From Burhinus oedicnemus (taxonomy: Eukaryota > Chordata > Aves > Charadriiformes > Burhinidae): DNA of 64,000 bases. Position 1 is the first letter of the stretch; each line of letters starts with the position of its first letter. A program made the position numbers and the translations under genes. The stretch lies in NCBI GenBank assembly GCA_008921705.1, contig VFFE01006978.1:834255-898254 (forward strand). Direction: 5' to 3'. The notes under the pieces are model-generated. The model worked only from the letters and a program-made list of their open reading frames with translations. It made no database searches and had not been told where the DNA came from. Below, in pieces: positions 29,801-39,700 of the stretch.

Positions 29801-32800
29801 GAGAAGAACCCAATTGAAACATCAAAGTTTTACTACTTTATTACATGGAAAAGGAAAGCATTTGGTTGGGGTTTTTTCCGTTCATTTGGTTGGGGGCTTT
29901 TTTGGTTTGGTTTGGTTTTTTTTTAAAGTTGTCACTTCACTTTTACTCAAATGGAGCATATTTAAGCATTAAAATATTCATGCATAAAGCACAAAGACAC
30001 ATTAAAAGCAGAGCTGAGTAGAAAAACAGACACCACTACACAGCCCAGAGATAAAAGGACATTTGCTGCTACTGAAGTGGCCATGGGTGTGACACACAAG
30101 ACATATGAAAACGCTGGTGAACAGTTCCAATCCCAGAAGTTTAGTTCTGCACCAACTGTACCTTATTCTGTGAAGCACTCCTCTGAAAGGAAGACTTATG
30201 CTTCCCATATAACTGGTCAGAAGAAGAGGAAAAATTAGTAGTAAACAGTTACCTTGAGGTTCGCTTTCTCCAGGCTCTTTTTTTAATTGTTTTGGTGGTT
30301 TAGGAGCTGTAACATACTTTACTGGAGAACTTTCTGGACTTGATTCCAGATGTAATCGAAAGTTCTAAACAAAACAGAAAACATTAAATAAAAACCCCAA
30401 ACTATTTAATGCCTCTAACCTATTAACAAAATCACTGAGTTAACTAGTATTGACATCTTGAACACAGCACCAGTTTTCTAATTCCTACGTTATTTTAAGC
30501 AAACAAAATGCAACTGATTAGCTAGTACATATTGAAGTTCATGGTATTAATTTTGCAAAAAATTGTTTTCATTTTATATATAAGCTTGTAAATAGAACGC
30601 CTTTGTTCTTAAGATCTTAAATTTTAATAGAAGCTCTTTCAGATAGAGAACACTTTTTTCCCCTCTCTCATTTATTTTAATACACCTTTTCAGAACAGAA
30701 CAGCTATGCAAGCTTAAGTCATCAAAAAGTGTCCATATGAATCTGTACAACTTCCGGCTCCAGCAGAAAATTTTACTGATCAACACTTAACTAGAAAACT
30801 TAGGAGGCTGGAACAGATTAATTTTCCAGCTTACCGTCATCCCATCTACGACAACGCACCAGTAAAGGATCTTTAATACATTTGAAAATTTTAAGTTACT
30901 GTAAAATAAAGTCATTGTTAAAACAAACTTTCTCAGCACGGCATTCTCAGAAAACAGAACAGATTTAGAACACCCTCCCACCATACACCATAATTAAAAT
31001 GACTTACCTCATCTGGTTTTGGCTCACATAAGTGTTTTGACAAATTACGCAACAAACCATTTTCTGCACTTCTCTTTGTGGGCTGTTTTATTTCTAATGT
31101 CACTTCTTTAGCTCCAGCTCTTTCAGATGAAGGATCTGATTTCTCCTGCACACAAGTTGTACTTTCATTCTCAGAGAGTCCTGTTATTGACAGCTTGCCT
31201 TGTGCCTTTGAAAGCTCTGCTTCTGTAGCTATTTGACTTGCCTCTGAAACTTCAGGGTAATCTTTTAACAAAGGAAGTTTGGGGGCATTTGCAGAATTTA
31301 AGTTACTTTGCTTCATGTTACTAGCTTTCAGTAATTTAATTTTGGTCCATTTAGAGTTTTTGTTTGAGGAGTTATTTCTACCATTCAGAGTGCATTTGAT
31401 CGGCATTGCTTTTTTGCTAGGGAAAAAACGTTTGCATTGAGTACTCTGACTAGGTTCTTTCTGAGTAAGCACTTCACTTTGTTGAAGCTGTGTGTTGGCA
31501 TGCTTTTCTTCTGTTTTGCTATACTCAGCATTAGGGGAATCTTTTTTCACCTCTACTGTGTCTGACTCAATCTCACCTGCGATTTCTTCACAAAGTTCAA
31601 GGATGCTTACCCTTTTGGATTTCGCATCGTTCCCCGGTTGATCAGCCACATTTGTTTCACTTACAGATGGCTGTGAAGTCTTTTTTGGTTTTGTACTGTT
31701 TTTTACGTTCTGATGTATTTGTTGCTTTTCCTTAGTTACTGTCTTAGAATTTGGCTTAAGAGAACCTGTTTCCACTTTCTTTGTGCTGCTAGGAACAGGA
31801 GATACAGAGCTCGTTTGGTCTTTCTTAACTTCCTCAAGACTCTCATCAGGACATAATGATGACCCTTGAAGGTCGCGTTGAAAGCTGTCGGAATTATCAT
31901 TTTTATTGTCTGCTTTACATTTTTTCTCTTTTGGAGAGCTGGTGGTCACTTCTACATGTATTTCTTTATCCTTGTTTGTATTGTTTGGCTTTATTTTTGT
32001 GTTTTTCTGCTCCGTTTTTTCTCCAGCAGATTTAAGTGCTTTTACTGCACTACTGTGAGTGTGTCTTTTTGCTTGGCTACTTTGTTTAACTTCCAAAGCT
32101 TTTTCTTCTTTAACTTCTCTGTTGCGCAGGGATCTTGCTGGTACATGTACATGTGTTAACTGTTGCAGCCTCTGTGATCTCCTCATTACTGGCTCATTTG
32201 GCGCAGTTACACATTTCGACTTAGGAATTTCTTGCGCAGATTTTTTCTGGCATACCTCCTTATTTTTTGTAGATTTAGGCTGCTGTTGAACCTTTCTGTC
32301 AGGTACTGTTTTATTATTCGAGTTGAATCCTGATGATCTTGTAGTCATGCGCATTCCTAGTTCACGTTCATTGGTGCTGTCACTGAAAGATTCAAATAAT
32401 TATTTTTTCAGCATCCAGAAAGTAGAATTTGTCATAAGACCCTTCTCATTCCTACCAGCCTCTGCCTCTAATTTTTTTCTTTTCTTTTTTAAAAACACTA
32501 GATTTTACACGCTCAATACTTTTAGAAGAATCTTCTCTAGAATCATTCTAAAAAGACTTCACTTCCACCTGGTTATTCTTAAGTGTAGTACTTAATGTTT
32601 TTTATGCATGGCAAGACTGAACTATGAACCCCAGATGAATGCTTTTTAACATCTGTAGCAGTTTTTAAATGCTGACATTTGTGGCTTTCAAATGAAGTAT
32701 TAGCTTATATAGTATTAAATTTATTTTCGCTTCACAACCTTTTTTGGGGGAAGTCTTTCTGGACTTTGAGACACTAACATAATTCCAGAAAAAGATAAGG

Positions 32801-33147
32801 TAGCAGATATCATACCTGATGATTTAAGGCTGATCTTCCCACTAGTACTAGCTGTATCTTTAACTCAAATTCATTCTGCTTAGATTGTTTCTGCACTAAT
32901 TTAGTCTAGCAAGATAACCTAGAACAATTACTGACTTTTTTGTCACTGACCTGTTTGATTTGACCGAGGTTTTGAGCACAGTTTTCCCCTGCACCGCACA
33001 CTGATTAGGCTTTGATTTATTTGAGACATGTTTTGTATCTGACACCTCTTTTTCCTTCTTCGCCGATGATGGTTTGCTGTTCTTGTCCAGCTTTGGACGT
33101 TTAGCAGATGGCTCTACTAACATAGACTTCCTTTTCTGAGCTGCCAT
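7010..33147 (-). CDS. ESCO1: ESCO1, N-acetyltransferase of cohesin (complete CDS, 10 coding exons)
   Basis: ESCO1 is known to acetylate SMC3 on chromatin, which stabilises cohesin. The CDS is complement(join(7010..7157, 9525..9712, 10560..10703, 12832..12921, 20466..20597, 26730..26844, 28927..28990, 30253..30364, 31008..32382, 32951..33147)). That is 2565 nt or 854 residues, against 840 in human. Every junction is GT/AG and every phase fits. Residues 1-620 are a low-complexity basic tail with an NLS-like KRPKLDK near the start and patches matching human: [33 protein letters not shown] and SKWTKIKL. Residues 622-665 hold the C2H2-like zinc finger (CNIC, then HLLFH). From 666 comes the acetyltransferase fold. 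The catalytic residues known in human, E789 and D810, align with E803 (MIECLR) and D824 (FSDPT). The start is the only ATG of the first coding exon; the N-terminus differs from human. Confidence 0.97.
7158..9524 (-). other. ESCO1 intron with homopolymeric acceptor tract
   Basis: On the ESCO1 strand the intron starts at GTAATA and ends in a C21 run followed by tccctttttaacag. Otherwise I see no gene and no clear repeat. A short A/C-rich run lies near 9055-9085. Confidence 0.9.
7172..7192 (+). repeat. G21 homopolymer (C21 in ESCO1 sense)
   Basis: Twenty-one consecutive G on the + strand, preceded by GGGA and followed by AAGAGAGAGA. On the transcribed ESCO1 strand it forms most of the polypyrimidine tract of the last acceptor, ending about 14 nt from the AG. 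Confidence 0.95.
9525..9712 (-). CDS. ESCO1: ESCO1 coding exon 9
   Basis: 188 nt between cctgcag| and CTTAG|GTAATA. It encodes [12 protein letters not shown] through [13 protein letters not shown]. It contains the acetyl-CoA-binding segment ([16 protein letters not shown]) and the catalytic Glu of MIEC. Confidence 0.96.
9713..10559 (-). other. ESCO1 intron
   Basis: GTAAGT donor and cctgcag acceptor. No gene or clear repeat seen. Confidence 0.9.
10560..10703 (-). CDS. ESCO1: ESCO1 coding exon 8
   Basis: 144 nt, phase 0 at both ends. It encodes [16 protein letters not shown] through CLIAEHIQW, part of the acetyltransferase fold. Confidence 0.96.
10704..12831 (-). other. ESCO1 intron with degenerate CR1 fragment
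   Basis: GTATGG donor, ttgacag acceptor. A weak CR1-like stretch lies at 12246-12430; nothing else is recognised. Confidence 0.9.
12246..12430 (+). repeat. degenerate CR1 3' fragment (probable)
   Basis: The segment contains ggaatggactagatgacttt followed by ccgctttccacctaaat. This resembles the CR1 tail motif 'ggactagatgac...cccttccaacc'. The part before it is only loosely similar to the CR1 ORF2 end. Confidence 0.5.
12832..12921 (-). CDS. ESCO1: ESCO1 coding exon 7
   Basis: 90 nt, phase 0 at both ends. It encodes [15 protein letters not shown] through DDPKYALKK, the start of the acetyltransferase domain. Confidence 0.96.
12922..20465 (-). other. ESCO1 intron (7.5 kb)
   Basis: GTAAGA donor, aaatag-type acceptor. 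AT-rich sequence with short A-runs (for example near 15262 and 18768). I recognise no gene or repeat family. Confidence 0.88.
20466..20597 (-). CDS. ESCO1: ESCO1 coding exon 6 (zinc finger)
   Basis: 132 nt, phase 0 at both ends. It encodes [20 protein letters not shown] through FISAVKYV. It has Cys-X2-Cys and His-X3-His spacing (CNIC, HLLFH) and is nearly identical to human. The acceptor is aatag directly after a T30 run on this strand. Confidence 0.97.
20603..20632 (+). repeat. A30 homopolymer at the ESCO1 exon 6 acceptor
   Basis: Thirty consecutive A on the + strand, hence T30 in ESCO1 sense. It lies 5 nt from the exon boundary and serves as the polypyrimidine tract. Confidence 0.95.
20808..20827. 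other. assembly gap (20 N)
   Basis: A run of exactly 20 N beside a T30 homopolymer. The true length is unknown. Confidence 0.98.
20830..20859 (+). repeat. T30 homopolymer next to gap
   Basis: Thirty consecutive T, followed by a pyrimidine-rich stretch (ccctctttttcctttctctc). Confidence 0.93.
21554..22104 (+). mobile_element. solo LTR of an avian endogenous retrovirus (ERVL-like)
   Basis: The element starts TGTACTGGTTTTGGCTGGGA and ends in CATAACA, so it has TG...CA ends. It is about 551 bp. Internal sequence such as gagtaggctgggggtgcaca and tggagccctgctttcctg-like text matches an LTR family I know from bird genomes. A degenerate TATA-like box (aataaaat, about 21824) and an ATTAAA polyadenylation signal (about 21998) are in place. 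Flanking 5-mers CAATG and CAACG look like a 5-bp target duplication with one substitution. No internal viral genes are present, so it is a solo LTR. It lies antisense to ESCO1 in an intron. The ERVL assignment rests on the 5-bp duplication and family recall. Confidence 0.85.
26730..26844 (-). CDS. ESCO1: ESCO1 coding exon 5
   Basis: 115 nt. The first base completes an Arg codon. It encodes [18 protein letters not shown] through [10 protein letters not shown] and ends in phase 0 at GTAAGT. Confidence 0.95.
26845..28926 (-). other. ESCO1 intron
   Basis: GTATAG donor, tttcaag acceptor. AT-rich; I see no gene or recognisable repeat. Confidence 0.88.
28927..28990 (-). CDS. ESCO1: ESCO1 coding exon 4
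   Basis: 64 nt. It completes a Gly codon, encodes [20 protein letters not shown] and leaves AG for the next Arg codon. Similarity to human is weak (NQTS shared), but the phase fits on both sides. Confidence 0.88.
29461..29535 (+). repeat. CCAAA/CAAAA low-complexity tract
   Basis: A/C-only sequence with repeated ccaaa and caaac units, for example tcaaaccaaaccaaaaaccc. Confidence 0.8.
29868..29925 (+). repeat. TTTGG/GGTTT low-complexity tract
   Basis: T/G-rich sequence with tttggtttggtttgg, approximately complementary and inverted relative to 29491-29515. Confidence 0.8.
30253..30364 (-). CDS. ESCO1: ESCO1 coding exon 3
   Basis: 112 nt. The acceptor is tttag|AAC. It encodes [18 protein letters not shown] through [10 protein letters not shown] plus one base. 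Fast-evolving linker; assigned by phase and by its LES-SPV-like similarity to human. Confidence 0.9.
30365..31007 (-). other. ESCO1 intron
   Basis: GTAAGT donor after PDE and tttag acceptor. Nothing else recognised. Confidence 0.9.
31008..32382 (-). CDS. ESCO1: ESCO1 coding exon 2 (large exon)
   Basis: 1375 nt encoding the long basic, Ser/Lys-rich N-terminal tail. The acceptor is tttcag|T, which completes a Ser codon split with exon 1. The donor GATGAG|GTAAGT ends at PDE. Patches shared with human include [33 protein letters not shown] and KWTKIKLLK. Known function of this tail: chromatin and PDS5/cohesin targeting. Confidence 0.97.
32383..32950 (-). other. ESCO1 first coding-region intron
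   Basis: The donor is GTCAGT, a less common but acceptable form; the acceptor is tctttcag. No gene or repeat recognised. Confidence 0.85.
32951..33147 (-). CDS. ESCO1: ESCO1 coding exon 1 (start codon)
   Basis: The exon begins at 33149 after ttttacag, so only two bases precede ATG 33147-33145. It encodes [20 protein letters not shown] and ends KSN plus two bases. The basic KRK...KRPK spacing looks like a bipartite nuclear localisation signal. It does not resemble the human N-terminus (MSIQEKS...), but phase and position make it the start exon. Confidence 0.88.
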
Positions 33148-33149
33148 TT

Positions 33150-35449
33150 CTGTAAAACACAATAATTGATTCAGCTTTTAGAGTTTCTCTCAACTGTTGT
33201 TACTGAGTCAGTTAATACAACCAAAGATTTTCCTGTTCTACAAAATAAAGTAACTGATACTCGCTTTTCCTTTTACAGGCAGACCATGCTAACTGTGATC
33301 AGAAGGAAAATCATCAAAGCGATCTCAAATCAAATCACATTTATTTTACTTACAGGTTTTTACAAGAGGCAATCGATGTTTAGGCCAAAGTAACTTATTG
33401 AGGTGTGCCAAGAGCATTCCTTATGTATATGCTTATGAACAGGACGTTTCATGCCACCTATGAAAAATATAAAATGTTCATGCGGTAAGCACTTTATTAA
33501 CTTCCTTGTCAGACTCCGAATTTGGCATTCCCACCCTCTTCCATCCCTTCAAAGAGTGCTTAGCTTTAAAGTTTATTTGATAATCAATTAAAAAAAAAAT
33601 CCCTATAAATTTTATTTCCATATCCAACCATTTTTGTCATTTTGCCGTCTTAAGCATTACCCTTTTACCTTTCAAAAGGTGGCAGATATAGTACCATTTG
33701 AAAGGAAGTTTCTCAGCCTTTTGCATTTTTCCAGAAATTAGTACGCTGCTCTCTTTCATAGCCCGCAAAAAAGTGGGCCTGCTGTCAATCCTGTGCTCCA
33801 CAGCAAGAGGGAATAAATCTATTAGACTCTACTAAGTTTTGTGGCTGCTACTACAGAACTTCACAGACATCAGCAACCGCCTATAACTGTACCTTCTCAT
33901 ACAACTTAAGCTATAAATCAGAGACAGAAAGCCGAGAAAGTAGCATTATTTGAGACATTTGCCTGGAGCAGTTAAAGATGACGTCTTCATGAGAACTGAA
34001 ATGATGTTAACGATGCAGAAGTTAATCTGCACAAGAGTCTCAGAACTAGCAGAGATCCTCAGTAAAAGGTCTTCACAGATTCGGTTGATCATACCTTTCA
34101 CATCTGTTCATGGCTTCTGAAACTTTTAAGTTATCTTATTCAAAAACACTGTTTTTCTATTATGGCATAAGCAATAGTTCAGCCAAGTTTCACTAATATG
34201 TTTTTTTAAATCAAGTTTACTGGAAGACTCAGTCCTCAGAATTTCCATATCACCTTTTCAGGTCAAGGATTATCTATTACTTTTTGCCACTGACAGACTG
34301 ACAAAGAAGTATTTCTGTAGCAAAATTTTATTACTTTTCAAACCTTACCTAACCTGATGTTAAATTTGACAGATTTTAATGTCAAACAGGAACTTTCAGT
34401 TACCAGTTGTAATGAAATTAAAGTATCTGGTCTGTGTTATACAACTACAGTAAACCTTCCAGTATTGACAAATGCCTGTCTTTCTCTAACAATTTGAAAG
34501 ATACTTACATTAAGCTCCTTTTAATAATTAATCATCCGAAAGAAAAAAGTAGAGCTGTACTTTTTTTCTTTCAGACTTTAAATTGTCCTTAATCCCATTT
34601 TCATTTATCCACTCTTCTATGAAGACACTTCTAACCACGCGAGACTGATAATTCTCAAATTCCAGACACCAGTGCTGTTGTCTTTCTCCTTTAAGGAAGC
34701 TGCATGACCAGCGACTCATATTTTGAGATAGAATTAATGCACATATCCAGGGAATAAATCCCCAATAACACTTTTTGTAGTGCTATTTCCATGTCTCTCT
34801 CTAAGGAGCAGGTAACAGAATTTGTAGGTCTTACTTCTAATGGCTCACGAGCTCCATGACACTTAGGAAGCCTATGAGTTTCCACTAGTCAAAGATTATC
34901 TGTCAGAGCCGCAGTACAGCCACTCACACTGAAAATAACAGCTCTAGTTGCTGAATAAGTCTTCAATCTTATATTGTCTTAGTTTAGAGCACATCATTGA
35001 CTCTCACAATTTGAAAGCACCATTACACACATTGAACACACCTAGACTTCTTGTGTTTTTTCCCAGATACAGACATCACTGTCACTCTCAGCATGGCATA
35101 CTCAGGAAAGACTTTCAAGTACAAAACAGAAAATATAATCCTTCCCTCATGGGTATTTCTTCTCAGGACACTGACAAAAACACTATCCTCCCACAAAGAG
35201 AACTAGCTCTTTAACAGTCATTTCTTTCCTGCTAATATTTTGCACAGCAGAGCAAGGACTTTTCCAGACGTTCAAGAACTGGCAGTTTCTGCCCTGAAGA
35301 AGTCCCCTCTAGTAAAAGCCAGACTACGGAAAGAAGGGAAGACACAGAAGTACAAGAACAAACTACACAATAATCAAAGGTTTTGATGCAAGAAGTAGAG
35401 GAAAAAGAGAAGCACGTAACTCTCACACCCTCAAGTCCTTAAAGCAGGG
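33150..35449 (-). other. ESCO1 5' UTR intron
   Basis: This stretch lies between the first coding exon and the CpG island. At least one upstream non-coding exon must exist, since only two bases precede the ATG. I cannot place it with certainty: GTGAGC at about 35838 on the minus strand is one possible donor. No other gene seen. Confidence 0.6.
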
Positions 35450-36074
35450 GTGAGCCCTCGGTCTTTGCCGAGACTGGAGGCCCACCGGCTTGACAGAGCT
35501 CTGGGGTCTCACACACGAGCCTCCCCCACTGACTGTCAAGACAGAACCCTGCAGACCCCGCGCCTTAACTCCCGGCAGAGACCCCACGACAGAACTCAAG
35601 AGGAAGGAAGAAAAGGGAAGGCCTCCAAGCGTGGCCCAGTGTCATCCGCCTCAGCGCCCCGCCGTGACAACCCTCCTGGAGCAGGGCCTGGCAGGGAGCC
35701 CCTAAACCCGGCCGAGCCTTCCTCAGGCCAAGGCAAGCGCAAGGCGAGGGCTGCGGAGAAGGCGCCGTAACCCGCAGGTCGCCCTCCCACCTCCCCCCTA
35801 GCTCCCACTCGCGAGGTGTCGGCGAGAGGGTATCGCCCGCTCACTCCCACCGCCATCGCGGAGGCAGCGGCGGCGGCGGCGGGCAGGGCCCGCGCCCGGG
35901 CGGCGGCCGGGCGGGCAGGCCCGAGAAGGGAGACGTCGGCCTTTCGGCCCGGCGCCGAGGGCAGACGGCACCTCTCCGCGCCAGGACGGGCTACCGGTCA
36001 CGGAGCCGGGGGGAGCGGCGGGGGGTCGAAGGGCTGACGGGAGCCGCTGGCACACAGAGGAGGCGGGGGAGGGG

Positions 36075-36094
36075 NNNNNNNNNNNNNNNNNNNN
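36075..36094. other. assembly gap (20 N) in CpG island
   Basis: Exactly 20 N within GC-rich promoter sequence; true size unknown. Confidence 0.98.
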
Positions 36095-36128
36095 CCGCTC
36101 GAGCCACCACCCCCGCCGGAGACGGGAC

Positions 36129-36135
36129 ACTTCCG
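36129..36135 (-). promoter_or_regulatory. ETS-family-like site
   Basis: The + strand reads ACTTCCG (CGGAAGT on the minus strand), the core bound by GABPA/ETS factors in many CpG-island promoters. Confidence 0.5.
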
Positions 36136-36165
36136 TCGGGTGTCGGGGAGGGGGCGATGCCTTTA

Positions 36166-36176
36166 GCGCATGCGCA
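36166..36176 (+). promoter_or_regulatory. NRF1-like palindromic site
   Basis: GCGCATGCGCA contains the full 10-bp palindrome typical of NRF1 sites in housekeeping promoters. Confidence 0.65.
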
Positions 36177-36287
36177 GCGGGCCTCCCTCCCTTCCACCCC
36201 CCCGCTGCCCCACCCGCTCTCAGGGCCGGTGTGTGAGGCGGCAGGTCGGACCCCGCCGCCTCAGCGGGGGCCTGGCGCTGCTTCGCC

Positions 36288-36294
36288 ACTTCCG
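36288..36294 (-). promoter_or_regulatory. second ETS-family-like site
   Basis: ACTTCCG in the same orientation as the site at 36129. Confidence 0.5.
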
Positions 36295-36439
36295 CCTCCC
36301 GCCCGGCCTTTTGCCGGCGGCTCAGGCAGCTCGCACCGGCTGGGGCCCGGGTTGGTCGTTAAGCCCCGCCCGCTGCCATCAGGCTCCTCGCCTGCCAAAA
36401 ACGAGGGGGAAGGCAGGACCGCGTGCTGACAGGCCAGGG

Positions 36440-36720
36440 GTGGCAAAGTGGTAGGACGAGGGGTGATGGCTTTAAACTGAAAGAGGGTAGATTTAGGTTA
36501 GACATTAGGAAGAAATTCTTTACTCTGAGGGTGGTGAGACACTGGAACAGGTTGCCCAGAGAAGTTGTGGAGGCCCCATCCCTGGAAGTGTTCAAGACCA
36601 GGTTGGATGGGGCTTTGAGCAACCTGGTCTAGTGGGAGGTGTCCCTTCCCAGGGCAGGGGGGTTGGAACTAGATGATCTTTAGGGTCCCTTCCAACTCTA
36701 ACCGCTCTATGGTTATATGG
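36440..36720 (+). repeat. CR1 LINE 3' fragment (end of ORF2 plus tail)
   Basis: It encodes an intact stretch of the CR1 ORF2 C-terminus ([20 protein letters not shown], then [19 protein letters not shown]). Then come the 3' UTR motif ggaactagatgatctttagg and tcccttccaact, ending in a decayed ATTCTATG-type tail. It abuts the ESCO1 CpG island. It is not a host gene despite its open frame. Confidence 0.93.
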
Positions 36721-39700
36721 CTTAACGTGGTGGGCCACAGCGAGTCAGTGGCACCTCATGACTGGCACAGCTAAATACAGATTGAAAAATCCCAAGTCGC
36801 ACGCTTCCTGGTAATGGTGGTGTTCAGCAGCATTTCCAAAGTGTGTGTGTGGGATGCTTACCACAGCTATGTTTGGAAATCCCTCTAAAGATTGGTTTTG
36901 GTGCTGTGCTGTAAGTGATCTCCACTCTCACCTTTGGAAACTTCTCTAAGGGTATATTTTGGTGTTACTGGGGATTTCTGGCTCATCAGTTTTGCTTTAG
37001 GTGAACAGATCCAGTAGGTCTTTTAAACACAAGTGCAGCATCATGCCAGTGTATTGTGGCTTGATCATAAAAGCAGGAGAGGTGCTTGTCTGTGTCTTGG
37101 ACACTAAAGAGCCTTGCTGGATGTGTCCTTGTCCTGTGCAGTGTCCAGAGCAATGAGTTCAGTTTGTGAACTGCCTTTTTGCTTTCCCAAGTTCAGTAGA
37201 TGCCAGCTAGCTGTTTGAAAAGTTGTGTTCTACACTGTGTTTCACAACTCTTCTATAACATAACCATGTATTTGTGATTTTTTTTTTTTTTTCTGTTTTC
37301 TCGGGCATTTCAGTCCTTACTACACTGGGTAATGGATTTGTACCTCATCTAACCTTATGTTGTGGCTTTGTTGCCTCAGGATATTTCCAGGTCTAAGCCT
37401 ATGTCTATGTTGGCAAGTAATAAGAGAAGTTCAGAGTGAGAGAAGTGGAGCTGAGGATCTGACATCCACACCACTGCTGTGCCAGTCCAGACCAGCTTTA
37501 GTCTAATCCTGTGGATGCAGTGACCGCTAGGGTTGGAACACATTGGGTATGTTCTGGGGATGTATCTGTGGGTTTGGTTTCCTTCAAAAGGAATCCATTA
37601 GGCACACTCCAAGCCCCTGCATGAGAAGTGGGAGCAATCAGGAGGTTTCCTTCAAAAGTGTGCTCCTGATCCTAACTAGAATACTAATGTAGAGGTACCT
37701 AGTGCATTCCAACCATATTACCAGGCTAGGGCTAACCTGAAGTACATCCCACCTGAAATGCATATAGTATGCGTGTCAGCATCTCAACATTAATTAGCTT
37801 TGCTATGCCTATCCACTCCTATCAGTAAGTCCTACTTGCTGATACAGACACAGTCTCAGCCTAGTTGACTGTAAATTTGCATAGTGATGTGTATACATCA
37901 CTGCATCAGAATGACTGGAGAACAGCATGATGAACCTTGGCATTAGCCAACCAATACATGACTGTGAAAGACTGAAGAAAATTTTTTGAATGGCAGCATG
38001 TGACAGGGTTTCTCCCAGAGGTTTCTGATTTCCTGTACAGATTTCTTGTTACAGTTTGCTGATCTAACAGACAGAGGCCACACAAATAATTGAGTACTTG
38101 GAAGCTACGCAGTGTAGACGTTCTGCAAATAATTCTTTTGTTAATGTTGGAAGTATTTAAAAAGTGGTTATTTTTATGATAAACTTGTAATGCCTTTTTT
38201 GTAATCTTCCAAACATTTTATTGATTTCTATAGCTATTACATTTATGGGACTAACTACTGGAAATGGCAATCAAGTTGCTGAATAGTGTAAAAATTTTTA
38301 TATATAGATCAAATTACCTGGAGATACTTTGTTCTGTTTGTAAATTTTCTTGTCTCTTTATTAACTGAAACAAGGAACTGCCTTCCTTGATAAATCCTCT
38401 TTCTGGACACACTTCATTGAAACACAATTTGTCCTAGGCAAATGGAAATTTTCAGCAGCTGCAGTTTTTGAAAAAGCTGATAGGAGGAAATGTTATTTAT
38501 AACTTTATAACAGCTCCTCTTTAATGCTTGATAATCTCCTGTGACTTTACAGTGAATGCAGCAACACGTGGTGTCCTGCTCTCCTACAGTAATCTACAGA
38601 ATACTTTCCAGATGAAGGATACTTTAACCACTGGGTTGCCTGTAAACTTCCTGGAGGATAATAAAAGCATTGCTTTATGTTATCGCTGACTTTGTAAATT
38701 TAACATAATGTTTTCCCATCCTTCTTTCTTAGGAACATGAAGCAAGTAAAGCTAGATTTTTGCACATCCTTCCATGGAATAGTAATTTGCTGTACATCAA
38801 GGAAGTAGTAAAGAAACAGACATTCTTATAAAGCATTAAATTCCAAAACTTGGAAAAATTCAATTCATGGGCTAGAACAACATGGGTAAATTTCCATTTT
38901 TCCACAGAAGGTGGCAGCATTTTGAAGCACTGATATCGGTGTGAACTTGCTAGCAAATGTCACCTTGCTGAAAGAACACAAACTTTACTGGAATTTACTC
39001 TCCTCAGAAGTTGTGGCGAATATGAACAGGAGTGCTCGGGCACGGATTTGCTGTAGAACTAGGGTCCTGGGGAAGGAGGAGGAACTGCATTCACATAGGT
39101 GGAGTATGTGGATAGGACAGATTTAACCCCAAAAGGATTTTATGTTAATTTAGCGTGTTTGCCAGTACTGTAATACTGCTGGAGTGCCTATTGACTGCAG
39201 CTAAGTGAAAAATTACTTGCTTCTAGGTTACGCCGTTTTTCACAGGAGCAATAACTCAGCCAATGTATGGATCATCGCACTAATTGCAGAGAGTGTCCTG
39301 TTGAGCTATAGCTTCAGGAGATGCAGTGACCCTGTGTAACAGCTGACTCTCACCAAAAGGGGAAGCCTCTCCCGCTATTTTCTCCACTTCCTTTCCCCAC
39401 TCTCAGCAGTGTGCTCCAGCTCCTTACCTCGTGCCATCTACTCTCTAGCAGCAGAGGGACTCCTCTAGGCAAGCAAATTTAACTCACTGAGCTAGCAAAA
39501 AACTAACCCGGTGGAAAAACTGGATCATACTCTGCCGGGGCAGGAGAGGCTGAGGACCATATGACTGGAATCAGGGAGAGTAAGAAAAGGCGGGGAAGGA
39601 GGAAGAGCAAGCCTTTCCCTTTTGGCATGAGGGAGCTGTTAACATTGGCAGCTGCTTGTGAAACAGCAGCCTTAGGGTGGGCTACATAGTTGGAGGACTG

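Larger units (their letters stand above)
28991..30252 (-). other. ESCO1 intron with inverted A/C- and T/G-rich arms
   Basis: GTAACT donor, attgtag acceptor. Contains two low-complexity arms that are roughly reverse complements (29461-29535 and 29868-29925). Confidence 0.88.
35450..36440 (-). promoter_or_regulatory. CpG island promoter of ESCO1
   Basis: About 1 kb of very GC- and CpG-rich sequence, sharply different from the AT-rich flanks. It lies at the 5' end of ESCO1. There is no TATA box. It contains an NRF1-like site (36166-36176), two ETS-like sites (36129-36135, 36288-36294) and a 20-N gap. A transcript in the + direction is possible, but no gene is seen there. Confidence 0.85.

Noticed and set aside
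31866..32595. Plus-strand open frames opposite the large ESCO1 exon
   Set aside because: Shadows of the ESCO1 coding sequence; hydrophobic Phe/Leu-rich products are typical of reading Lys-rich exons backwards.
35798..36289. Long minus-strand frame across the CpG island
   Set aside because: It runs through 20 N, is made of Ala/Pro/Arg/Gly-rich GC sequence, and does not join in frame to ESCO1 by a clear splice site.
36423..36632. Open + frame with [18 protein letters not shown]
   Set aside because: This is the CR1 ORF2 C-terminus, a common false gene call in birds, not a host gene.
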